Below, one piece after another: positions 58,780 through 64,000 of a DNA stretch of 64,000 nt; the stretch's first letter is position 1, and every line of letters begins with the position of its first letter. The stretch comes from CAXMST01 sp038206985 (GTDB lineage: Bacteria; Actinomycetota; Thermoleophilia; Solirubrobacterales; 70-9). Where the stretch lies: assembly GCA_038206985.1 (NCBI GenBank), contig JBBRAH010000008.1:1-64000 (forward strand), given 5' to 3'. A model generated the notes under the pieces. That model was not told where the DNA came from and did not search any database. It saw only the letters and a program-made list of their open reading frames with translations. The position numbers and the translations under genes were made by a program.

Positions 58780-58851
58780 ATGCAGGGACCTCCAGACAGA
58801 AACGAGCGTGCGCGCGGAGCGGGCCTGGCCGGGACGGCGGCAGCCTCTTGA
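58780..58851 (+). CDS. Short leader ORF coupled to the nuclease gene
   Basis: The 23-codon frame (MQGPPDRNERARGAGLAG...) has the leaderless spacing from TATGCT and ends in TGA inside the TTGA that starts the nuclease gene. The nuclease TTG has no good ribosome site, so coupling through this leader would explain its translation. This is a prediction from spacing, similar to the mini-ORF at 33471. Confidence 0.35.
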   Translation: MQGPPDRNERARGAGLAGTAAAS

Positions 58852-61800
58852 GCATCGAGCTGATCGTCGGGCCGCCCAACTCGGGCCGCACCGGGGAGAT
58901 CCTCGGGCGCTTCGTCGCGGCGCTCGCCGGCGCCACGGCCGAGCCCGTGCTGGTCGTCCCCACCAGCGATGACGTCGATCGCTTCGAGCGTGAGCTCTGT
59001 GCCCGCTCGGGTGGGCTGCTCGGCGGCAAGGTGACGAGCTTTCCCGGCCTCTTCGAGGAGGTTGCGCACGCCTGCGGAGCAGCGAGCCCGCCGCCCCTGA
59101 GCACGATTCAGCGGGTCTGGCTCGCCCGCGCTGCCGGCCGCGAAGCCGAGTTGCGGCTTCTGCGCCGCTCCGCCGAGCGCCAGGGTTTCGCGCCCGCGCT
59201 GGAGACATTGCTCACCGACCTGCAGTCGGCCGGGCTCGACGCTGCCTCCTTCTCGGCTCTCGCCGGCGAGCTCGAGGACGGCGGCGCCTACGAGGCGGAG
59301 ATCGCGCGACTGCTCAGCGCATACGAGCGTCTCCGCGACGAGCTCGGGCGCGGCGACGAGCATGGGTCCGCGGCGGCCGCGATCACCGCCCTGCGCACGG
59401 ATCCACGCGCCTGGGAGGAGCGGCCGGTGCTGCTCTACGGCTTTGACGATCTCTCGCGCCAGCAGATCGAGCTGCTTGCCGCGCTCGGCGAGGCGAGCCC
59501 CGTGACCGTCGCCCTTGCCTACGAGGACCGGCCGGCACTCGCCGCGCGCGCTGAGTTGCTGGGCACACTGCGCGACGAGCTCGGCGCCCAGATCGTGGCC
59601 AAGCTCAGCCCGGACAGCACCCACACGGCGAGCGCGACCCTCTTCCACCTGGAACGCACGCTCTTCGAGGAGGCGCCGCCGACCGCCGCCTGCGACGACT
59701 CGCTCAGCATCCTCGAGGCCGCCGGTGAGCGCGGCGAGGCCGAGCTGCTCGGTCGCAGGATCGCGCGGTTGATCAGCGCCGGAGCCGACCCCGACGAGAT
59801 CGCGATCGCCGTCCGCAACCCGGACCGCCAGGCGCCGCTGCTCGCGCGGGTGCTCGCCTCCCTCGGCGTCCCCGCCGCCGCCGAGGCCCGAATCCCGCTC
59901 TCCGCCACCGCGACCGGAAGCACCGTCCTGCGCCTGCTCAGCATCGCCGGCGGCTCGGGCAGCGCCGAGGACGTAATCGCCTTCCTCCGAGGACCCGCGC
60001 GCGCCAACCCGGCAAGCGTCGACTGGCTCGAGCGCCGTGTCCTGCGCGAGCGGATGAACGACGCCGCGCAGGCGGTCGAGGCTTGGCGCACCCACCACGG
60101 GAGGGAGATCTGGGCGCTCGACGCGCTCGCCGAAGCCGGCGATGACCGGGCCCGTGCCGCCGGGGTGATCGCCTCGATCGCGGCCGACATCGCCGAGCGC
60201 CCGCACCTGCGCAGCGGACCGCTGCCCTCCAGCGGCCCCGCCGTGGAGCTGCGCGCCGCGGCTGAGCTCTCCCGGGCCGTCGCCGAGGCGGCCCAGCTCG
60301 GTCGCCATGCGCCGACTCCCGCCGAGCTGGTGGAGCTGCTCGGACACGTCCGGGTGCGCCTGTGGCGCGGTCCGACCGAGGGCCGCGTCCGCATCCTCAG
60401 CCCCTACCGACTGCGCGCCTCGCGCGTTCACGACCTGTTCGTCGCAGGGCTCACCGACGGCTCCTTTCCCTCACCGGGCGGGGTCGAGCCGCTGCTGTCG
60501 GAGACCCGCCGCCGCGAGCTCGGGATCTCCTCGCGCCGCGACGCCACTGCGGAGGAGCGCTACCTCTTCTATGCCTGCGTCTCGCGTCCCGAGCGCAGCC
60601 TGGCCCTGAGCTATCCGGCCGCCGACGAGTCCGGCGCCGCAATCGCCCGCAGTCCGTTCGTCGACGAGGTGCGGGCGCTGCTCGACCCGGCCCCCCCACC
60701 CAACCCCGCCGACGACGAGTTGGAGGCAGAGATCGCGGAGCGCATCGGGATCGGCGAGATCGCGGTCGAGCCCGAGCAGGCGAGCTCCCCCCGCGACCTG
60801 GCCCGGGCACTTGCCGCGCTGCCCGAGCAGCGGGCGGAGCAGCGGGCCGCCGCGCTGGACATTCCCGACGAGGTTCGGGCGCAGGCGCTCGCGTCGGTGG
60901 CCCTGGCTCGCGCCGGGATCGCAGCGGCCAGGGCTCCTGGACCGCTCAGCGCTGCTCCCGTCCTGGCTGAACTGGGCGCACAGGACCTCTACGGCGCCTC
61001 CACCCTGGAGGAGTACGACGTCTGCCCGTACCGCTGGTTCGTCGGGCACGAGCTCGATCCACAGCGCATCGAACCCGACCCCGAGCCGCTGGAGACCGGC
61101 GGGATCGTCCACGACGGGCTGGAGTTGCTCTTCCGTGATCCGCCGGCCACAGGTGGGGCGGCAGCGGCGCGGCGCCCGGCCGAGGACACGCTGCCGGCCT
61201 GGGTGGAGGCGGCTCACGCGCGCCTCCGCGAGGCCGCGGCCAAGCGCGGCTGGGACCTCGAGAGCGCCCGGGCACGGATCTCGCTCGCTCGCCTGGACGC
61301 GGTGCTGGAGCGCTTCCTGCGGCGCGACGCCGCCGACCAGGGACCGATGCAGCCCGACCCGGAACTGCTCGAGGCGGCCTTCGGCTCCGCCGATGAGGAT
61401 TCCCACCCCGCAGCCGACCTGGGCAGCTTTCGCTTACGCGGTCGCGTCGATCGGATCGACGTCTCCTCCGACGGCAAAGCCCTGATCCGCGACTACAAGC
61501 TCTCCTCCAAGGTCAGCACCGGCAAGAAGCTGATCGAGGACGGCAAGCTTCAGCTGCCCCTCTATATGAAGGCCGTGCAGGGAATGGGCCTCGAGCCGAT
61601 CGGCGGCCTCTACCACCCGCTCGGGGCGACCAGGAATGACCGCCCGCGGGGGATCATGGTCGCCGAGCACCGCGGCGCGCTGATCTCCGACGCCACCGAG
61701 GCCCACGTGAGGACCGACTTCCTCGGTGACGACGACTTCGAGGCGCTGGTCGAGGAGGCGGCTGAGCGGGCGCGCGAGATCGTCGCCGGGATCCAGGGTG

Positions 61801-61928
61801 GAGAGGTGCTGCGAGCGCCCCGCGGCGGCAGCTGCCCGCGCTGGTGCACCTACGCGCCGATCTGCAGGATGGAGCGCGGCGTCGCCGATCCGGAGGCCGA
61901 GGAGGAGGACGAGGAGGGGCGGCGATGA
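58848..61928 (+). CDS. AddB/AdnA-like PD-(D/E)XK nuclease
   Basis: The 1026-residue protein resembles the AddB-type subunit of a double-strand-break-processing helicase-nuclease. It has an N-terminal P-loop-like VGPPNSGRT in which the usual lysine is arginine. Its C-terminal PD-(D/E)XK nuclease shows VDRIDV and RDYK near 867-883. Four cysteines suited to an iron-sulfur cluster sit in YDVCPYRW and SCPRWCTYAPIC. TTG at 58848 starts MSIELIVGPP; the frame upstream is unlikely to be coding. The helicase gene overlaps its end by 4 bp. Confidence 0.88.
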   Translation: MSIELIVGPPNSGRTGEILGRFVAALAGATAEPVLVVPTSDDVDRFERELCARSGGLLGGKVTSFPGLFEEVAHACGAASPPPLSTIQRVWLARAAGREAELRLLRRSAERQGFAPALETLLTDLQSAGLDAASFSALAGELEDGGAYEAEIARLLSAYERLRDELGRGDEHGSAAAAITALRTDPRAWEERPVLLYGFDDLSRQQIELLAALGEASPVTVALAYEDRPALAARAELLGTLRDELGAQIVAKLSPDSTHTASATLFHLERTLFEEAPPTAACDDSLSILEAAGERGEAELLGRRIARLISAGADPDEIAIAVRNPDRQAPLLARVLASLGVPAAAEARIPLSATATGSTVLRLLSIAGGSGSAEDVIAFLRGPARANPASVDWLERRVLRERMNDAAQAVEAWRTHHGREIWALDALAEAGDDRARAAGVIASIAADIAERPHLRSGPLPSSGPAVELRAAAELSRAVAEAAQLGRHAPTPAELVELLGHVRVRLWRGPTEGRVRILSPYRLRASRVHDLFVAGLTDGSFPSPGGVEPLLSETRRRELGISSRRDATAEERYLFYACVSRPERSLALSYPAADESGAAIARSPFVDEVRALLDPAPPPNPADDELEAEIAERIGIGEIAVEPEQASSPRDLARALAALPEQRAEQRAAALDIPDEVRAQALASVALARAGIAAARAPGPLSAAPVLAELGAQDLYGASTLEEYDVCPYRWFVGHELDPQRIEPDPEPLETGGIVHDGLELLFRDPPATGGAAAARRPAEDTLPAWVEAAHARLREAAAKRGWDLESARARISLARLDAVLERFLRRDAADQGPMQPDPELLEAAFGSADEDSHPAADLGSFRLRGRVDRIDVSSDGKALIRDYKLSSKVSTGKKLIEDGKLQLPLYMKAVQGMGLEPIGGLYHPLGATRNDRPRGIMVAEHRGALISDATEAHVRTDFLGDDDFEALVEEAAERAREIVAGIQGGEVLRAPRGGSCPRWCTYAPICRMERGVADPEAEEEDEEGRR

Positions 61929-64000
61929 GCGAGGAGCCCGAGCAGCTCAGCTTCGACGCGGTCCCCGCCGAGCCGGCCCGGGGGGCGCCCAACGCCACGC
62001 CGGCCGAAACCGAGGCACCGCAGGCACCCTCGCCCACGCCACCCGCCGTCCCGATCGCCAGCCCCTTCCCGCCCACCGCCGAGCAGGCGGCGGCGATCGA
62101 CCGCCGCGATCGCGACATCTTCCTCGAGGCCGGAGCCGGCACGGGCAAGACCCGGGTGCTGGTCGGCCGCTACTGCGACGCGATCGACCTCGATGGGATC
62201 GAGCCGGAGCGCATCCTCGCCTTCACCTTCACCGAGAAGGCAGCAGCCGAGATGCGACGCCGGGTGCGGGTCGAGCTGATGCGGCGCTCACGGGCCAGCG
62301 AGAACCCCGAGCGTCGCCTGCGCCTGCAGGCCGCTGCGCGCGCCGGTGAGGCGGCGCCGATCACCACGATCCACGGCTTCTGCCGGAGGCTGCTCGCCGC
62401 CCACCCGATTGCGGCCGGGCTCGATCCCCACTTCCGCGTACTCGATGCCGAGGAGGCCGGGCGACTCGCCGCGCTCGCATTCCACACAGCGCTGGAGGAG
62501 CTCGCCGCCGGCGACGACGATATAGCCCGCCTCGCGGCGGGCTACCGTAACCGGCTCGGCAGCCTGATCCGCGCCGCCTACGACGACCTGCGCAACCACG
62601 GCCAGCGTGAACCGGTGCTTCCCGACCTGCAGATCAGCGCCTTCGACAACGCCGAGCAGGCCCCGGATCCCGACGAGATTGCTCTCGTGGACGCCTCCTA
62701 CGGCGCGATGCGCCGCCTGCTCGGGGCCTTCGCGGCCGAGTACGAGCGGGTCAAGGCCGAGCGCAGCGGCGTCGATTTCGACGACCTGCAGCTGCTGGCC
62801 CTCGAGCTCCTGCAGCGCAGCCGGGCGATCGCGAGCTCCTACCAGGAGCGCTACGACCACCTGCTGGTGGACGAGTTCCAGGATACGAGCCCACTGCAGG
62901 TCGGGCTCGTCACCGGCCTGCGCGGGCGCGAATGTCACCTCTTCGCGGTCGGCGATGAGTTCCAGTCGATCTACTCCTTCCGCGGCGCCGATCTGGAGAG
63001 CTTTCGCAGCGAGCGCGCCGCAGCGCACGCACGCTCGGGCAGCGAGGTCCTGCCGCTGAGCGGCAGCTTCCGCTCGACACCCGAGGTGGTTGCCGCAGTC
63101 AACGCGATCGGCGCGACCCTGCTGGAGGAGTTCCAGCCGCTGCGCGTCGGCCGCGTCCCCGAGGCACCTCCCCCCGGCCCAGGCGGGCCCGTGATCGAGG
63201 TGCTCGCCACCGAGCGCGGCGGCTGGAAGGACGACGGGATCGAGATCGAGACGGCAGCCACCGAGACCGAGCCGAACCGGATCGCCGAGGCTCGCAACCT
63301 GGCCCGGCACCTGCGGCAGCTCGCCGATGAGGGCGTTCCGGCGAAGTCGATGACGCTGCTGCTGCGCGCCTTCTCCAACGTGGACGCCTACGCCGAGGCG
63401 CTCGAGCTCGCCGGTCTCGACCCCTACGTGGTCGGCGGCCGCGGCTACTGGTCGGCGCAGCAGGTCGAGGATGCCTTGCGGCTACTCAGCTGCCTCGCCA
63501 ACCCACTCGACGACGAGGCGCTGTTCGGTGCGCTCGCCTCGCCCGCCTGCGGCGCAAGCCCGGATGCGCTGTGGATGCTGCGTCGGGCTGCAGGACGGCG
63601 GCGGCACGTGTGGCCGGCGATCGACCGGGGCCTCCTGGAGCCGGAGCACCCGGCGCAGACGGCCGAGGGATCCGAGCCGGACGGCGGCGTTTCCGAGGCC
63701 GCCGAGCCGGCTCCGCTCGACCCCGAGGAGACGGAGCTCGAACGTGAACGGGAGCTCTGGCTCGAGCGTCTCGACCCCGGGGATCGCGAGCGCATCGTGC
63801 ACTTCGGCGAGCGGCTCCGGGGCCTGCGGCGCAGTGGTTCCCTGCTCGCCCTCGATGCGCTGGTCGAGCGCACGCTCGAGACCTTCGACTACGACCTCGT
63901 GGCGCTGGGCCTGCCCGGCGGACGGCGCCGAGCGGCGAACCTGCTGAAGCTGATCCGGATCGCCGCCGAGTACGAGGCCCACGAGGGGCGCGATCTGCGC
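61925..64000 (+). CDS. UvrD/AddA-type DNA helicase (partial, runs off the window)
   Basis: The frame is open from ATG 61925 to the right edge (692 codons). After a Pro-rich 50-residue leader it shows superfamily I motifs: Walker A AGAGTGKTRVL near 69, FTFTEKAAAEMRRRV, ITTIHGFCRRLL, Walker B LLVDEFQDTSPLQ near 313 and AVGDEFQSIYSFRGAD. Coupled by ATGA to the nuclease gene, it is the motor subunit of an AddAB/AdnAB-like recombination complex. Whether it carries a second nuclease domain cannot be seen. Confidence 0.92.
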   Translation, partial: MSEEPEQLSFDAVPAEPARGAPNATPAETEAPQAPSPTPPAVPIASPFPPTAEQAAAIDRRDRDIFLEAGAGTGKTRVLVGRYCDAIDLDGIEPERILAFTFTEKAAAEMRRRVRVELMRRSRASENPERRLRLQAAARAGEAAPITTIHGFCRRLLAAHPIAAGLDPHFRVLDAEEAGRLAALAFHTALEELAAGDDDIARLAAGYRNRLGSLIRAAYDDLRNHGQREPVLPDLQISAFDNAEQAPDPDEIALVDASYGAMRRLLGAFAAEYERVKAERSGVDFDDLQLLALELLQRSRAIASSYQERYDHLLVDEFQDTSPLQVGLVTGLRGRECHLFAVGDEFQSIYSFRGADLESFRSERAAAHARSGSEVLPLSGSFRSTPEVVAAVNAIGATLLEEFQPLRVGRVPEAPPPGPGGPVIEVLATERGGWKDDGIEIETAATETEPNRIAEARNLARHLRQLADEGVPAKSMTLLLRAFSNVDAYAEALELAGLDPYVVGGRGYWSAQQVEDALRLLSCLANPLDDEALFGALASPACGASPDALWMLRRAAGRRRHVWPAIDRGLLEPEHPAQTAEGSEPDGGVSEAAEPAPLDPEETELERERELWLERLDPGDRERIVHFGERLRGLRRSGSLLALDALVERTLETFDYDLVALGLPGGRRRAANLLKLIRIAAEYEAHEGRDLR

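Noticed and set aside
58620..60431. Upstream extension of the minus-strand gene at 58164 to 755 codons
   Set aside because: The extension lies under the AddB-like gene. The GTG at 58619 with an upstream GAGGAG is a better start.

Overview
The window is high-GC DNA packed with short gaps, 4-bp start/stop overlaps and many GTG or TTG starts. The gene content points to an actinobacterium, most likely of the Solirubrobacterales/Thermoleophilia type: a SufU-type SUF system, an F420-type luciferase-like oxidoreductase, a wax ester synthase/DGAT-like acyltransferase, a VKOR plus DsbA-like pair, and DUF3179 and YibE/F proteins. The lineage is an inference from gene content and composition; no rRNA or tRNA gene was seen.

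Region by region: 1-1.5 kb is the end of a sensor kinase, its LuxR-type response regulator and a GNAT enzyme. 1.5-9.0 kb is a split SUF iron-sulfur locus (Rrf2 regulator, sufC, sufS, then sufU, a Rieske protein, sufB, sufD), interrupted by an opposite-strand rpiA-lipoprotein pair. 9.1-10.5 kb is a DUF3179 lipoprotein. 10.6-17.2 kb is a catabolic cluster (FadR-type regulator, ethanolamine-type permease, glutamine-synthetase-like enzyme, gamma-glutamyl hydrolase, aldehyde dehydrogenase, short-chain dehydrogenase) that reads as a B12-independent gamma-glutamyl-ethanolamine route. Just left of it lies an 84-bp fragment of the F420-type gene found at 18 kb. 19-20.2 kb is the disulfide-forming pair. 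20.3-24.3 kb is a zinc/manganese ABC importer with a divergent Fur/Zur regulator. 24-29.9 kb carries lipoproteins, an M23 peptidase, YibE/F and a cupredoxin/membrane-protein operon of unknown role. 29.9-40.6 kb is mixed housekeeping (PqqC-like, ispH, RDD, M28 peptidase, DGAT, zinc metallopeptidase, DUF3089 lipase-like).

40.8-49.35 kb is the most unusual part. The intact DUF59/SufT-type gene (49036-49350, minus strand) is followed downstream by four more copies of its own 3' end (40775, 43478, 45289 and 46776). Each copy closes off one to three unrelated genes: a GIY-YIG/DUF2075 helicase with a MazG-like enzyme and an AbiEi-like fragment; HipBA; a nucleotidyl cyclase; an RTX/phospholipase-C-like secreted protein. 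It looks like serial insertion of small gene cassettes at the 3' end of a protein gene, with no integrase in the window.

49.4-55.4 kb is ordinary genes (Ni/Co transporter, FxsA, HAD, GNAT, Mug glycosylase, DegV). 55.4-58.16 kb holds a pair of 108-bp tandem stem-loop repeats, the second split by a complete IS21-family element with a 5-bp target duplication. 58.8-64 kb begins an AddB/AdnA-like nuclease and a UvrD-type helicase that runs off the window.

Across the window, at least 20 genes have a TAnnnT hexamer ending 6 to 9 bases before the start codon and no Shine-Dalgarno sequence. This suggests widespread leaderless transcription, and it was used to choose several starts.
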